The position numbers and the translations under genes are program-made. The notes under the pieces are model-generated. The model searched no databases. It was not told where the DNA came from and saw only the letters and a program-made list of their open reading frames with translations. From NCBI GenBank assembly GCA_025458045.1, contig JALOTE010000005.1:1-59670 (forward strand): a DNA stretch of 59,670 bases, written 5' to 3'. Source of the DNA: Rhizobiaceae bacterium (lineage in GTDB: Bacteria > Pseudomonadota > Alphaproteobacteria > Rhizobiales > Rhizobiaceae). Each line of letters begins with the position of its first letter. Positions within the stretch are counted from its first letter, which is position 1. This document shows positions 9,125 through 18,499 of this stretch, piece after piece.

Positions 9125-9153
9125 AGCCCGGCCGTCGCGCCGGGCTTTTTTTG
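9125..9153 (+). terminator. Rho-independent terminator of the L,D-transpeptidase gene
   Basis: AGCCCGGC (9125-9132) pairs with GCCGGGCT (9139-9146), 6-base loop, followed by a run of seven T. Located 36 bases past the stop codon. Confidence 0.85.
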
Positions 9154-9157
9154 CCGC

Positions 9158-9341
9158 ATCTCGGTTTGAACACCGCTTTTTTTGATTGTTCTTCGCTCCT
9201 GCTTCGAGGCTTTTTGCCTTCATGGTGAGGTGGGAGCACAAGCGACCCTCGAACCACGAGGCAAAAACCTCCTCAGCCTGAAGGCAAAAGCCGGAGCAGT
9301 GGCCGACCCTCAACCCGTGAAGAGCGGATTTCAAGCTGGGA
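9158..9341. repeat. Dispersed palindromic element, copy 1
   Basis: This fills most of the 331-base gap before glyA. The left end (9158-9176, ATCTCGGTTTGAACACCGC) is inverted at the right end (9324-9341, CGGATTTCAAGCTGGGA). Inside are the shared blocks GCTTCGAGGCTTTTTGCC and CTTCATGGTGAGG, and their inverted counterparts. It resembles copies at 15266, 20252, 40631 and 43861. It encodes no plausible protein. Because it lies directly upstream, the glyA promoter is either inside it or in the 80 bases after it. Confidence 0.7.
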
Positions 9342-9420
9342 CACCGCCAGTTTTTGTCGCGTTGGACAGGCGGTCGCGCCATGCTAAAGGCGCGCGCATC
9401 CGCATTTCAAGGAATCGACC

Positions 9421-10725
9421 ATGGGCCAGGCCGCGCTTCGCAACACCGATCCGTTTTTTGAATCCGATCTTGCCGAACGTGACCCGGAGATCTTTTCGGC
9501 CATCCGCAAGGAACTCGGTCGCCAGCAGCATGAAATCGAGTTGATCGCTTCGGAAAACATCGTCAGCCGCGCCGTTCTCGAAGCGCAGGGCTCGGTGATG
9601 ACCAACAAATATGCGGAAGGCTATCCGTCGAAGCGCTATTATGGTGGCTGCCAGTTCGTCGACATCGCCGAAGATCTGGCAATCGAGCGGGCCAAGCTGC
9701 TATTTGGCTGCAACTTCGCCAATGTGCAGCCCAATTCCGGCAGCCAGGCCAACCAGGCGGTCAATCTGGCGCTCGCCAAACCGGGCGATGTCATTCTTGG
9801 CATGTCTCTCGATGCGGGCGGCCACCTGACGCATGGCGCGAAACCGAACATGAGCGGCAAATGGTTCACGCCAGTCCAATACGGCCTCGATCTGGCGACC
9901 GGCCTGATCGACTATGATCAGGTCGAGGCGCTCGCCCATGAGCACAAGCCGAAGATCATCATCGCCGGTGGCTCGGCCTATTCTCGTATCATTGATTTTG
10001 TCCGCTTCCGCGCGATTGCCGACGCGGTGGGCGCCTATCTCTGGGTCGACATGGCGCACATTGCCGGTCTGGTTGCGGCGGGCGTGCATCCGTCGCCGCT
10101 CGACCACGCCCATGTCGTGACAACGACCACCCACAAGACACTGCGCGGGCCGCGCGGCGGCCTCGTCCTGACCAATGACGAGGACATCGCCAAGAAGATC
10201 AACTCCGCCATCTTCCCCGGCCTTCAGGGCGGTCCGCTGATGCATGTGATCGCCGCCAAGGCGGTCGCATTCGGCGAGGCGCTGAAGCCGGAGTTCAAGG
10301 CCTATCAGCAACAGGTCGTCGCCAATGCCAAGGCGCTGGCGGAAACGCTGGTGGCCAACGGGTTCGATATCGTGTCCGGCGGTACCGACAACCATCTGAT
10401 GCTGGTTGACCTGCGCCCGAAGAAAGTGACCGGCAAGGCCGCCGAGGCCGCACTCGGCCGCGCCTACATCACCTGCAACAAGAACGGTGTGCCGAACGAC
10501 CCCGAAAAGCCGACGGTCACCTCCGGCATCCGGCTTGGAACGCCTGCGGCAACCTCGCGCGGGTTCGGCGTGGCCGAGTTCCGCGAAGTTGGACGCCTGA
10601 TCACCGAGGTGATGGACGGCTTGCGTGATGCGGGTTCGGATGAGGCGAACGCCGCGACCGAAGCGCGCGTGCGTGAGGAAGTGAAACTGCTGACAGGCCG
10701 CTTCCCGATCTACCAGACGGTGTGA
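9421..10725 (+). CDS. glyA: Serine hydroxymethyltransferase
   Basis: PLP enzyme interconverting serine plus tetrahydrofolate with glycine plus 5,10-methylene-THF, the main one-carbon source. 434 residues, the normal size. The PLP lysine is in [14 protein letters not shown] (about K239). The N-terminal signature [11 protein letters not shown] and the glycine-rich [14 protein letters not shown] block are intact. nrdR starts 10 bases after the stop, so the two are probably co-transcribed. The gene heads the glyA-nrdR-rib-nusB run. Confidence 0.98.
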   Translation: MGQAALRNTDPFFESDLAERDPEIFSAIRKELGRQQHEIELIASENIVSRAVLEAQGSVMTNKYAEGYPSKRYYGGCQFVDIAEDLAIERAKLLFGCNFANVQPNSGSQANQAVNLALAKPGDVILGMSLDAGGHLTHGAKPNMSGKWFTPVQYGLDLATGLIDYDQVEALAHEHKPKIIIAGGSAYSRIIDFVRFRAIADAVGAYLWVDMAHIAGLVAAGVHPSPLDHAHVVTTTTHKTLRGPRGGLVLTNDEDIAKKINSAIFPGLQGGPLMHVIAAKAVAFGEALKPEFKAYQQQVVANAKALAETLVANGFDIVSGGTDNHLMLVDLRPKKVTGKAAEAALGRAYITCNKNGVPNDPEKPTVTSGIRLGTPAATSRGFGVAEFREVGRLITEVMDGLRDAGSDEANAATEARVREEVKLLTGRFPIYQTV

Positions 10726-10735
10726 CGGCGGCCAG

Positions 10736-11218
10736 ATGCGCTGTCCGTTCTGCCAGTCTGACAATACGTCCGTGAAGGATTCGCGGCCGGCGGAGGACAA
10801 CAGCGTCATCCGCCGCCGCCGCGTTTGCCTTGATTGCGGCGGCCGCTTCACAACCTTCGAGCGCGTGCAATTGCGCGAATTGACGGTCTTGAAGCGTTCC
10901 GGCAAGCGCGTCCCGTTTGACCGTGACAAGCTCGCCCGCTCGGTGATGACGGCCTTGCGCAAACGCGAGGTGGACCCGGAACGCGTGGAGCGCGCCATTT
11001 CCGGCGTGGTGCGCCAGCTTGAAAGCCTTGGCGAAAGCGAGATCCGCACCGAGGACATCGGCCGCCATGTCATGACCGCCCTCAAGGGCCTCGATGACGT
11101 CGCTTATGTCCGCTTTGCCTCCGTCTACCACAACTTCCAAAGCCACGAGGATTTCCAGGGCTTCCTCAACGCCATGGATGCAGAGGATGCACCGGGCCTG
11201 CCGGACCGCGATGGGTGA
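10736..11218 (+). CDS. nrdR: Transcriptional repressor NrdR
   Basis: Zinc- and ATP/dATP-binding repressor of ribonucleotide reductase genes. 160 residues. The zinc ribbon cysteines are C3, C6, C31 and C34 (MRCPFCQ and VCLDCGG), followed by the ATP-cone domain (about 49-139) starting [16 protein letters not shown]. It is sandwiched between glyA and ribD, its standard alphaproteobacterial position. No NrdR box was recognised in this window; targets presumably lie elsewhere. Confidence 0.97.
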   Translation: MRCPFCQSDNTSVKDSRPAEDNSVIRRRRVCLDCGGRFTTFERVQLRELTVLKRSGKRVPFDRDKLARSVMTALRKREVDPERVERAISGVVRQLESLGESEIRTEDIGRHVMTALKGLDDVAYVRFASVYHNFQSHEDFQGFLNAMDAEDAPGLPDRDG

Positions 11219-11236
11219 GCGCATGGGCGGCGTGCA

Positions 11237-12349
11237 ATGGCGGTGATTGCCCACGACATGCGCCTGACCGACATGCGCCTGACCGACCTGCGCTTCATGT
11301 CCGCCGCTATCCGATATGCCGAGCGCCATGCGGGGCGGACTGGCACCAATCCGTCGGTCGGCTGCCTCATCGTCAAGGATCGCGTCATCATCGGGCGAGG
11401 TGTCACAGCGTTGGGAGGGCGGCCACATGCCGAGACACAGGCGCTGGTGGAAGCAGGCACGGGCGCGCGGGGTGCGACGGCCTATGTGACGCTCGAACCC
11501 TGCGCCCATCATGGCCGCACGCCGCCTTGCGCCAACGCCCTTGTCGATGCCGGCATTGCCCGCGTCGTCGGTGCCGCAGCTGACCCTGATCCCCGCGTGT
11601 CCGGCCGTGGCTATGCGATCCTGCGCGCTGCCGGAATTGACGTGGAGGAGGGCGTTCTGGCGGAGGAGGCGGCCGACAGGCTGGCCGGGTACCTGACTCG
11701 ATCCCTGCGCAAACGCCCGGAAGTGATTCTGAAGCTTGCGCTTTCCGCCGACGGCAAGATCGGCCGCAGCGGTCAACGGGTCGCCGTCACAGGACCGGTA
11801 GCCAACGCGCAGGTCCACCTGTTGCGCGCGCGCGCCGATGTGATCTGTGTCGGCATCGGCACCGCGCTCGCCGATGATCCGGCGCTGACCTGCCGTTTGC
11901 CGGGACTGGAGGCGCGCTCGCCCGCACGGCTGGTGATCGACCGGGCTTTCGATCTCCCGACACAGGCGCGGATGCTGCATGACGGAGGCCCGCAGGTCAT
12001 GCTCGCCGGCTTCGATCCGTCGTCGGCGCAAGCGCGTGCGTTGGAACGTGCAGGTGCCCGGCTGATCGCGACCGACCGCCATGGCGACCATGTGGCCCTG
12101 CCCGAACTGATGGAGGACCTGGCGGCCATGGGCCACGCCTCGGTGCTGGTCGAGGGCGGCGCGCGGCTGGCGCGCTCGTTTCTGGAAGAGAACCTGGTAG
12201 ACCGCATCATGCTTTTCACCTCGCCCGACACCATCGGCGCGGACGGCATCGACGCTCCGTTCACCGCCGAAAACATGCTTGCAGGCTTTCGCCTGACGGG
12301 CGCGTGGGTCTATGGACGGGACGAGTGCAAAGAGTGGGTGCGCGCCTGA
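11237..12349 (+). CDS. ribD: Bifunctional riboflavin deaminase/reductase RibD
   Basis: Catalyses two early steps of riboflavin synthesis: deamination of the pyrimidine and reduction of its ribose. 370 residues. The N-terminal deaminase has the zinc ligands HAETQAL (H64) and EPCAHHGRTPPCANAL; the reductase domain starts at about 155 (ILKLALSADGKIG). The N-terminus contains a 15-bp tandem duplication (DMRLT repeated before DLRFMSAA), so the functional start could be any of ATG 11237, 11258 or 11273. The TGA stop shares its A with the ATG of ribE. Confidence 0.95.
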   Translation: MAVIAHDMRLTDMRLTDLRFMSAAIRYAERHAGRTGTNPSVGCLIVKDRVIIGRGVTALGGRPHAETQALVEAGTGARGATAYVTLEPCAHHGRTPPCANALVDAGIARVVGAAADPDPRVSGRGYAILRAAGIDVEEGVLAEEAADRLAGYLTRSLRKRPEVILKLALSADGKIGRSGQRVAVTGPVANAQVHLLRARADVICVGIGTALADDPALTCRLPGLEARSPARLVIDRAFDLPTQARMLHDGGPQVMLAGFDPSSAQARALERAGARLIATDRHGDHVALPELMEDLAAMGHASVLVEGGARLARSFLEENLVDRIMLFTSPDTIGADGIDAPFTAENMLAGFRLTGAWVYGRDECKEWVRA

Positions 12350-12969
12350 TGTTCACCGGAATCATCACCGATATTGGCGAAATCACCGCCGCAACGCCGC
12401 GCGACGGCGGCAAGCGTTTCCGCATCGCGACAGCCTATGATGCGGACAGCATCGCCATGGGCGCGTCCATCGCCTGCTCGGGCGTCTGCCTCACTGTCGT
12501 CGCCAAAGGCAAGGATACAGACAGGAACCGTCGCGACTGGTTCGAGGTCGAGGCGTGGGAGGAGGCGCTGCGGCTGACAACGGCCGCCATGTGGCGCGAA
12601 GGCACACGCCTCAATCTCGAACGGTCGTTGAAGATGGGCGATGAGCTCGGCGGCCACATCGTCACCGGCCATGTGGACGGGCAGGGTCTGATCGCCGAGC
12701 GGCGCGCCGAGGGCGATGCCGTGCGGTTCATCATTGATGCCCCGGCCGATCTCGCCCGCTTCATCGCGCAAAAGGGCTCTGTCGCGCTGGACGGGACGTC
12801 GCTGACGGTGAACCGGGTGGAGGGCAACCGGTTCGACGTCTTGTTGATCGACCACTCCTTGAGCGTCACCACATGGGGCGCCGCGCAGTCCGGGGACCGG
12901 GTCAACCTCGAGATCGATCCGCTCGCCCGCTATGTCGCGCGGCTTGCCGAAAGCGGCAAACCGGCCTAG
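12349..12969 (+). CDS. ribE: Riboflavin synthase alpha subunit
   Basis: Dismutates two 6,7-dimethyl-8-ribityllumazines to riboflavin. 206 residues with the two lumazine-binding repeats: the start [24 protein letters not shown] at mid-protein, and [14 protein letters not shown] in the second domain. The start codon overlaps the ribD stop by one base, indicating translational coupling. No FMN riboswitch is visible in the preceding region. Confidence 0.96.
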   Translation: MFTGIITDIGEITAATPRDGGKRFRIATAYDADSIAMGASIACSGVCLTVVAKGKDTDRNRRDWFEVEAWEEALRLTTAAMWREGTRLNLERSLKMGDELGGHIVTGHVDGQGLIAERRAEGDAVRFIIDAPADLARFIAQKGSVALDGTSLTVNRVEGNRFDVLLIDHSLSVTTWGAAQSGDRVNLEIDPLARYVARLAESGKPA

Positions 12970-13021
12970 AGCATGCTGCGATTATGATCTGAGCGCGTGC
13001 ATCCTCTCCCAAGGTGAAACC

Positions 13022-13444
13022 ATGTCCGAATTGAAAGTCCTCATCGTCGAGGCGCGCTTCTATGACCACCTCGCCGATCTGCTGCTCGAAGGCGCGAAAG
13101 CCGCGCTCGAAAAAGCGGGTGCCGAAGTGGACGTCGTCACGGTTCCGGGCGCGCTGGAAGTGCCGGGTGCGATCGCCATGGCGGGCGAGCATTATGATGC
13201 CTTCGTGGCGCTCGGCGTCATCATCCGCGGCGAGACCTACCATTTCGATGTCGTCGCCAACGAAAGCGCCCGTGGCATCCTGTCCTTGACGATGGAAGGG
13301 CTTTGCATCGGCAATGGCATCCTGACGGTCGAGAACGAGGCGCAGGCGCTGCGCCGTGCCCGCAAGTCCGAACTCGACAAGGGGGGAGCCGCCGCCGAGG
13401 CCGCGCTCGCGCTTCTGAAGGTCAAGGAACGCTACGGTGCCTGA
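13022..13444 (+). CDS. ribH: 6,7-dimethyl-8-ribityllumazine synthase
   Basis: Condenses the ribitylamino-uracil with dihydroxybutanone phosphate; it forms icosahedral or decameric shells in some species. 140 residues starting [14 protein letters not shown] with AAGGTG upstream. The catalytic histidine is in [17 protein letters not shown]. Fifty-two bases separate it from ribE, and its 3' end overlaps nusB by 8 bases, so it is translationally coupled to nusB. Confidence 0.96.
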   Translation: MSELKVLIVEARFYDHLADLLLEGAKAALEKAGAEVDVVTVPGALEVPGAIAMAGEHYDAFVALGVIIRGETYHFDVVANESARGILSLTMEGLCIGNGILTVENEAQALRRARKSELDKGGAAAEAALALLKVKERYGA

Positions 13445-14000
13445 GCGCAAACCGGCAGGCAAGGCCGCGTCCAAGGCCGCGTCCAAGGGCGCAACGAAGG
13501 CCGTGCGCGGCAAAGACACGCCGGTCAACAAGCGGGGGGCCGCGCGGCTCGCCGCCGTGCAGGCGCTCTACCAGATGGATGTGGCAGGCACCGGACTTAT
13601 CGAGACGACGGCCGAATATGAGAATTTCCGCCTCGGTCAGGAAATCGATGGAGAGCAATATCGCGATGCCGATGCGCAATGGTTTCGCGCCATCCTCGCC
13701 GGTGTGGTGGAAAAGCAGACGGAGCTTGATCCCGTCATCCATGCCAGCTTGGTCGATGGCTGGCCGCTGTCCCGGCTCGATTCGACGCTGCGCGCCGTTC
13801 TGCGCGCCGGGGCATGGGAGATGATCCATCGCAAGGACGTGCCGGTGCCGGTCGCGATAACCGAATATGTCGAGATCGCTTCGGCGTTTTTCGGCGACGG
13901 AGAGGAGCCGCGCATGGTCAACGCCGTTCTGGATCGCATCGCGCGCGCACGGCGCGGCGACATCACCGTGCCTGAAACGGGGCGCGCAAAGGGCAGATGA
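13437..14000 (+). CDS. nusB: Transcription antitermination protein NusB
   Basis: Binds boxA RNA with NusE (S10) in rRNA antitermination. 187 residues; the all-alpha NusB core starts at [17 protein letters not shown] and includes [10 protein letters not shown] and [13 protein letters not shown]. The GTG start at 13437 overlaps ribH. The first 35 residues are a Lys/Ala-rich, low-complexity extension ([13 protein letters not shown]) from a 12-bp repeat in the DNA, longer than in E. coli NusB. The stop overlaps the next gene by four bases. Confidence 0.95.
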   Translation: MPERKPAGKAASKAASKGATKAVRGKDTPVNKRGAARLAAVQALYQMDVAGTGLIETTAEYENFRLGQEIDGEQYRDADAQWFRAILAGVVEKQTELDPVIHASLVDGWPLSRLDSTLRAVLRAGAWEMIHRKDVPVPVAITEYVEIASAFFGDGEEPRMVNAVLDRIARARRGDITVPETGRAKGR

Positions 14001-15205
14001 GCGGTTCGCCCGCCACTCTGCGTTCAGCCAAGCTCACGGCGCTGACCTTCGCCGCCACGCAGGCGATCGTCGGTTCGGCGGCCCCGATCGCCATCTCGAC
14101 CGGCGGATTGGCGGGCTACATGTTGCTTGGGGCCGACAAGTCGCTTGCCACCGCGCCGGTGACAGGGTTCAACATCGGCGTCGCTGTGGGTGCGCTGCCC
14201 GCGGCATGGCTGGTCGCGCGGCTGGGGCGGCAGGGCGGTTTCATGTCGGGCACCGGCATCACCGCGCTTGGCGGTTTGGTTGCCTTCGCTGCGCTGATGG
14301 TTGACGCGTTCTGGGGCTTCGCACTCGGCCTGTTGCTCATCGGAATGGGCGGCGCTTTCGTCCAGCAATATCGCTTTGCCGCCGCCGATGCGGCACCGCC
14401 CGCCTTCAAGCCGAAGGCGATTTCATGGGTGCTGTTCGGCGGCGTGTTTTCCGCCGTCATCGGCCCGCAAATCGTGATCGCAACGCGGGATTTGTTCGCC
14501 CCGCATGCCTTTGCCGGGCCGTTTGCCGCCGTGTTTGTGCTGGCGCTGATTGGCGCGCTGGTGATCGCAACTGTCAATGTGCCGGTTCCGGTCAGCGCGT
14601 CGACGCTGGCTGACACCGCGACGCCGCGCCCGCGCGCCGAAATCATCCGGCAACCGAAATTCATCGCCGGCCTTGCCTGCGGTGTCGGTGCCTACACGAT
14701 GATGACCTATCTGATGACGGGCGCGCCGCTCGCCATGGTGGGCGCGGGCTGCGCGGAATATGACGCGTTCCTCGGCATTTCCTGGCATGTGATGGCGATG
14801 TTCGCGCCAAGCTTTTTCACCGGCGATCTCGTGGTGAAATTCGGCAAGCGCACCCTGATTCTGGCCGGCTTCGGCCTGCTGGTGATTGCCGCCATCATCG
14901 GCCTGTCAGGCCAGACGACGCCGTTTTTCTGGGCGAATTTGATCCTCCTCGGCCTCGGCTGGAATTTCGCCTTCATCGGCGCGACCTCGCTTGTCGCCGA
15001 AACCTACCGCCCGTCCGAAAAGGGGCTTGTGCAGGGTTTTCATGATGCTATCCTGTTTGGCAGCGTGGCTGTCGCGTCGCTGATGTCGGGCGTCGTCTAC
15101 ACGCTGAGCGGTTGGAACGCGCTGAACCTGACCGTGTTTCCCGTCGCAGCCCTCAGTCTCGCGGCTCTGGTCTGGGGCACGCGGGCCCGGATCAGCACCG
15201 CTTGA
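13997..15205 (+). CDS. MFS transporter
   Basis: A 402-residue polytopic protein with about twelve membrane helices and an intermediate loop near residue 205 ([15 protein letters not shown]). Its ATG overlaps the nusB stop by four bases (ATGA), so it is the last gene of the rib-nusB run. The helix 2-3 loop (VARLGRQGG) fits the MFS signature loosely. No substrate signature was recognised; position after riboflavin genes is not enough to call a flavin transporter. Confidence 0.87.
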   Translation: MSGSPATLRSAKLTALTFAATQAIVGSAAPIAISTGGLAGYMLLGADKSLATAPVTGFNIGVAVGALPAAWLVARLGRQGGFMSGTGITALGGLVAFAALMVDAFWGFALGLLLIGMGGAFVQQYRFAAADAAPPAFKPKAISWVLFGGVFSAVIGPQIVIATRDLFAPHAFAGPFAAVFVLALIGALVIATVNVPVPVSASTLADTATPRPRAEIIRQPKFIAGLACGVGAYTMMTYLMTGAPLAMVGAGCAEYDAFLGISWHVMAMFAPSFFTGDLVVKFGKRTLILAGFGLLVIAAIIGLSGQTTPFFWANLILLGLGWNFAFIGATSLVAETYRPSEKGLVQGFHDAILFGSVAVASLMSGVVYTLSGWNALNLTVFPVAALSLAALVWGTRARISTA

Positions 15206-15265
15206 GAGTTTGCGATCGGTCGTCTCCCGGTTTCAACGCCCGATTTGCCCAAGGTTTTAACCGCT

Positions 15266-15353
15266 TCGTCCTTCGAGGCCTTTTCCTTCATGCTGAGGTG
15301 CCTGCTTTGCGAGCCTCGAAGCACGAAGGGAAAAAGCACCTCAGGATGAAGGG
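15266..15353. repeat. Dispersed palindromic element, copy 2 (core)
   Basis: Contains CGTCCTTCGAGGCC, CTTCATGCTGAGGTGC, and the inverted counterparts GCCTCGAAGCACGAAGG and GCACCTCAGGATGAAG, so the core folds back on itself. The outer ends seen in copies 1 and 4 are eroded here. With the following promoter and leader hairpin it accounts for the 318-base gap between the MFS gene and hppA. Confidence 0.7.
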
Positions 15354-15390
15354 GATGAAAGACCGAGACATTGCCGCCAAACCATCCAAC

Positions 15391-15419
15391 TTGACTTTTT
15401 AACTCCGCCTTAAGCATAA
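15391..15419 (+). promoter_or_regulatory. Candidate sigma-70 promoter of hppA
   Basis: TTGACT at 15391-15396 and GCATAA at 15414-15419, separated by 17 bases, 105 bases before the hppA start. Reasonable match to a housekeeping promoter for an alphaproteobacterium; not tested. Confidence 0.35.
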
Positions 15420-15472
15420 GGCGCGCGACGCCGGACGGGCCGTAAAGAGCCACGCGCGGCGAAGTTTCAATC

Positions 15473-15493
15473 CGGGCCGGAGGGGTCGGCCCG
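15473..15493 (+). other. Leader hairpin upstream of hppA
   Basis: CGGGCCG (15473-15479) pairs perfectly with CGGCCCG (15487-15493) around the G-rich loop GAGGGGT, 30 bases before the hppA ATG. No T-run follows, so it is not a terminator. It may affect mRNA stability or translation. Confidence 0.4.
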
Positions 15494-15523
15494 AAACCAG
15501 ACCATGAAAGTAGGGATGTGACC

Positions 15524-17656
15524 ATGCTTTATGCTGTCATCGCCTGCGGCTTGCTGTCTGTTGCGTATGCCGCCTGGGCGACGCAATCAGTCATGGCGGC
15601 CAGCCAAGGCAACGCGCGCATGCAGGAAATCGCCGCAGCCATCCGTGAGGGTGCGCAGGCCTATCTTTCGCGCCAATACACCACCATCGCGATTGTCGGC
15701 GCCGTCGTGTTCGTCGTGACCTGGCTTCTGCTGGGCGCGGCCGCCGCCATCGGCTTTGCCATCGGCGCGGTTCTGTCGGGCGCCGCAGGCTTCATCGGCA
15801 TGCATGTCTCGGTGCGCGCCAATGTGCGCACGGCGCAGGCCGCCTCGCAGAGCCTGGCCGGCGGCCTTGAGATCTCGTTCAAGGCGGGCGCCATCACCGG
15901 CATGCTGGTTGCCGGCCTCGCCCTGCTCGGCGTTGCCGTCTATTACGCCATCTTGATCGGACCCATGGGCCTTGAGCCCAACAGCCGCGTTGTCATCGAC
16001 GCGCTGGTGGCGTTGGGTTTCGGTGCATCGCTCATCTCGATCTTCGCCCGTCTCGGCGGCGGCATCTTCACCAAGGGCGCCGATGTCGGCGGCGACCTCG
16101 TCGGCAAGGTTGAAGCGGGCATCCCCGAGGATGATCCACGCAACCCCGCGACCATCGCCGACAATGTCGGCGACAATGTCGGCGACTGCGCGGGCATGGC
16201 CGCCGACTTGTTTGAAACCTATGCCGTGACGGTTGTCGCGACCATGGTTCTCGGCGCGATCCTTTTTGCCGGGACCGGCGTGCTCGGCTCCGTCATGATC
16301 TATCCGCTCGCTATCTGCGGCGCGTCGATCATCACCTCGATCATCGGCACCTTCTTCGTCAAGCTCGGGCCGAACAACAACATCATGGGCGCGCTCTACA
16401 AGGGTCTGATCGCCACCGGCGTCCTGTCGGTGATCGGCCTCGGCGGCGCGACCTCCCTCACCATCGGCTGGGGCCCAATCGCACTGGCAGACGGCACCAC
16501 ATTGATCGGCCGCCATCTGTTCTATTGCGGCTTGATCGGCCTCGTGGTGACGGCGCTCATCGTCATCATCACCGAGTATTACACCGGAACCAACAAGCGT
16601 CCGGTCAACTCGATCGCGCAGGCGTCCGTCACAGGCCACGGCACCAACGTGATCCAGGGCCTTGCCGTCTCGCTTGAGTCGACGGCGCTTCCGGCCATCG
16701 TCATCGTCGGCGGCATCATCGCCACCTACCAGCTTGGCGGCCTGTTCGGCACCGGCATCGCGGTCACCGCCATGCTGGGTCTTGCAGGCATGATCGTCGC
16801 GCTCGATGCGTTCGGCCCGGTCACCGACAATGCCGGCGGCATCGCCGAAATGTCGGGCCTGCCGAAGGAGGTGCGCCACTCGACCGACGCGCTCGACGCG
16901 GTCGGCAACACGACGAAAGCCGTGACCAAGGGCTATGCCATCGGTTCGGCAGGCCTCGGCGCGCTGGTGCTGTTCGCCGCCTACTCGAACGACCTCAATT
17001 ACTTCATCGCCAATGCCGCGCAGTATCCGTATTTCGCAGGCATGACGGCGGTGACCTTCGACCTCGCCAACCCGTATGTTGTCGCCGGCCTTATCTTCGG
17101 CGGCCTGATCCCATACCTCTTTGGCGGCATCGCCATGACGGCCGTCGGCCGCGCGGCAGGTTCGATTGTCGAGGAAGTGCGCCGCCAGTTCCGAGAGAAC
17201 AAGGGCATCATGGAAGGCACGGTGAAGCCGGATTACGGCCGCGCCGTCGACATCCTGACGCGCGCCGCGATCAAAGAGATGATCATCCCGTCTCTGCTGC
17301 CGGTTCTGGCTCCGCTGGTTGTGTATTTCGGCGTGCTGGCGATTTCCGGTGACAAGGCCTCGGCCTTCGCGGCGCTGGGCGCATCGCTCCTCGGCGTGAT
17401 CGTCAACGGCCTCTTCGTCGCCATCTCGATGACCTCGGGCGGCGGCGCCTGGGACAACGCCAAGAAATCCTTCGAGGACGGCTTCATCGACAAGGACGGC
17501 GTGAAGCACTTGAAGGGCTCGGATGCCCACAAGGCGTCGGTCACCGGTGACACCGTCGGCGACCCCTACAAGGACACGGCGGGCCCGGCTGTGAACCCGG
17601 CGATCAAGATCACCAACATCGTGGCCCTGCTGCTGCTCGCCGTTCTGGCGCACTGA
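15524..17656 (+). CDS. hppA: K+-independent membrane-bound proton-translocating pyrophosphatase
   Basis: Hydrolyses pyrophosphate and pumps H+ across the inner membrane. About 710 residues with 15-16 membrane helices. The PPi-binding motif [11 protein letters not shown] (about 187-197) and [19 protein letters not shown] are intact. The selectivity motif reads GNTTKA with lysine at about residue 465, the signature of K+-independent enzymes (K+-dependent ones have Ala). ATG 15524 is chosen over GTG 15518 because AGGGA then has a 7-base spacing. It is followed by a strong terminator. Confidence 0.97.
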   Translation: MLYAVIACGLLSVAYAAWATQSVMAASQGNARMQEIAAAIREGAQAYLSRQYTTIAIVGAVVFVVTWLLLGAAAAIGFAIGAVLSGAAGFIGMHVSVRANVRTAQAASQSLAGGLEISFKAGAITGMLVAGLALLGVAVYYAILIGPMGLEPNSRVVIDALVALGFGASLISIFARLGGGIFTKGADVGGDLVGKVEAGIPEDDPRNPATIADNVGDNVGDCAGMAADLFETYAVTVVATMVLGAILFAGTGVLGSVMIYPLAICGASIITSIIGTFFVKLGPNNNIMGALYKGLIATGVLSVIGLGGATSLTIGWGPIALADGTTLIGRHLFYCGLIGLVVTALIVIITEYYTGTNKRPVNSIAQASVTGHGTNVIQGLAVSLESTALPAIVIVGGIIATYQLGGLFGTGIAVTAMLGLAGMIVALDAFGPVTDNAGGIAEMSGLPKEVRHSTDALDAVGNTTKAVTKGYAIGSAGLGALVLFAAYSNDLNYFIANAAQYPYFAGMTAVTFDLANPYVVAGLIFGGLIPYLFGGIAMTAVGRAAGSIVEEVRRQFRENKGIMEGTVKPDYGRAVDILTRAAIKEMIIPSLLPVLAPLVVYFGVLAISGDKASAFAALGASLLGVIVNGLFVAISMTSGGGAWDNAKKSFEDGFIDKDGVKHLKGSDAHKASVTGDTVGDPYKDTAGPAVNPAIKITNIVALLLLAVLAH

Positions 17657-17676
17657 TCAGCGCTGCATCCAAAACG

Positions 17677-17710
17677 AAAAGGCCGCCGGAGCGATCCGGC
17701 GGCCTTTTTG
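17677..17710 (+). terminator. Rho-independent terminator of hppA
   Basis: AAAAGGCCGCCGGA (17677-17690) and TCCGGCGGCCTTTT (17695-17708) form a 14-bp stem with a GCGA loop and a T-run. Nearly symmetrical, so it could work on both strands. Confidence 0.9.
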
Positions 17711-17768
17711 CATTTTGATTGTCGCCAAGGACCAGATCGGAGGAGTGATCGACCGGGAAAGCACCCAA

Positions 17769-17796
17769 TGATGCTTGATGTTTGATGCGTGATGTC
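17769..17796. repeat. Four TGATGNN heptamers upstream of vapB
   Basis: TGATGCT, TGATGTT, TGATGCG and TGATGTC run head to tail, ending 14 bases before the antitoxin start; a further TGATG follows at 17801. Seven-base phasing right at the promoter/start of a ribbon-helix-helix antitoxin gene suggests autoregulatory operator sites. Inference only. Confidence 0.45.
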
Positions 17797-17810
17797 ATAC
17801 TGATGACCTT

Positions 17811-18032
17811 ATGAGAACCACGCTCGATATCGACGATGATGTCTTGATCGCCGCAAGGGGCCTTGCGGCCCAAACGGACCGTTCCATTGGCAAGGTTGTT
17901 TCTGAATTGGCCAGGCAGGCTCTTAGGCCGTCCGGTGTGGCTTCGGAGCGCAATGGGATTCCGCTGATGTCGGCAGCAAACGCGCCCGTGACACTGGAAC
18001 TTGTCAACGCGTTGCGTGACGCCGAACCGTGA
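17811..18032 (+). CDS. Ribbon-helix-helix antitoxin, VapB type
   Basis: A 73-residue protein with an N-terminal RHH/CopG-like DNA-binding segment (MRTTLDIDDDVLIAARGLAA) and a C-terminal tail expected to wrap the toxin. The stop overlaps the next gene's GTG start by four bases, the coupling usual in toxin-antitoxin pairs. The protein would neutralise the toxin and repress its own promoter. Base composition looks a little less GC-rich than neighbours, consistent with an acquired module between hppA and bamE. Confidence 0.85.
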   Translation: MRTTLDIDDDVLIAARGLAAQTDRSIGKVVSELARQALRPSGVASERNGIPLMSAANAPVTLELVNALRDAEP

Positions 18033-18466
18033 CGTTCCTGCTCGATGTGAATGTTCTGATCGCGCTTGTTGATCCGTCACACATCAACCACGAGGTTGCG
18101 CATCGTTGGTTTGAAACCGAGGGTTTGACCTCTTGGGCGACATGCCCCATCACCGAGAACGGCTTCATCCGCATCACATCGCACCCGAAATATCCCAATG
18201 CATGGCCGACGGCCAACATGGCTGTCAGTGCGCTGGCGCGTTTGCGACGTCTGCCGGGTCACTTGTTTTGGCCGGATGGCGTCAGCCTGGCTGATGGGAA
18301 GCTTGTCGATCCAACACTCATCGTCTCCCACGCATCTGTGACAGACACTTACTTGCTGGCGCTGGCAGTCTTGAACTCCGGCAGACTGGCGACATTCGAC
18401 CGAAAATTGTCTCCGCTGGCTGTATCAGGAGGCGCGGCTGCCTTGCACCTCATACCGCCAATTTGA
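18029..18466 (+). CDS. PIN-domain ribonuclease toxin, VapC type
   Basis: A 145-residue PIN-domain protein. The conserved acidic residues are visible: D6 in FLLDVNVLIAL, E43 in CPITENGFIRI, an Asp in SVTDTYLLALAV (about 109) and one in ATFDRKLSPL. These coordinate Mg/Mn in VapC-type RNases that cleave tRNA or rRNA. GTG start overlapping the antitoxin gene. It belongs to the longer PIN subfamily with ENGF rather than the short 130-residue form. The target RNA cannot be predicted. Confidence 0.88.
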   Translation: MTFLLDVNVLIALVDPSHINHEVAHRWFETEGLTSWATCPITENGFIRITSHPKYPNAWPTANMAVSALARLRRLPGHLFWPDGVSLADGKLVDPTLIVSHASVTDTYLLALAVLNSGRLATFDRKLSPLAVSGGAAALHLIPPI

Positions 18467-18499
18467 AGTCACCCCGTTGGCCGCCCAACTTGGCGCAAT

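Noticed and set aside
12970-13021. FMN riboswitch before ribH or ribD
   Set aside because: No conserved RFN elements are visible; spacing between the genes is too short.
13997-15205. Riboflavin transporter call for the MFS gene
   Set aside because: Only its position after the rib-nusB genes suggests it; no specific signature.
15587-17653. Long open frame (about 690 codons) antisense to hppA
   Set aside because: His/Asp/Arg-rich shadow caused by GC-biased codon use on the opposite strand; hppA is unambiguous.
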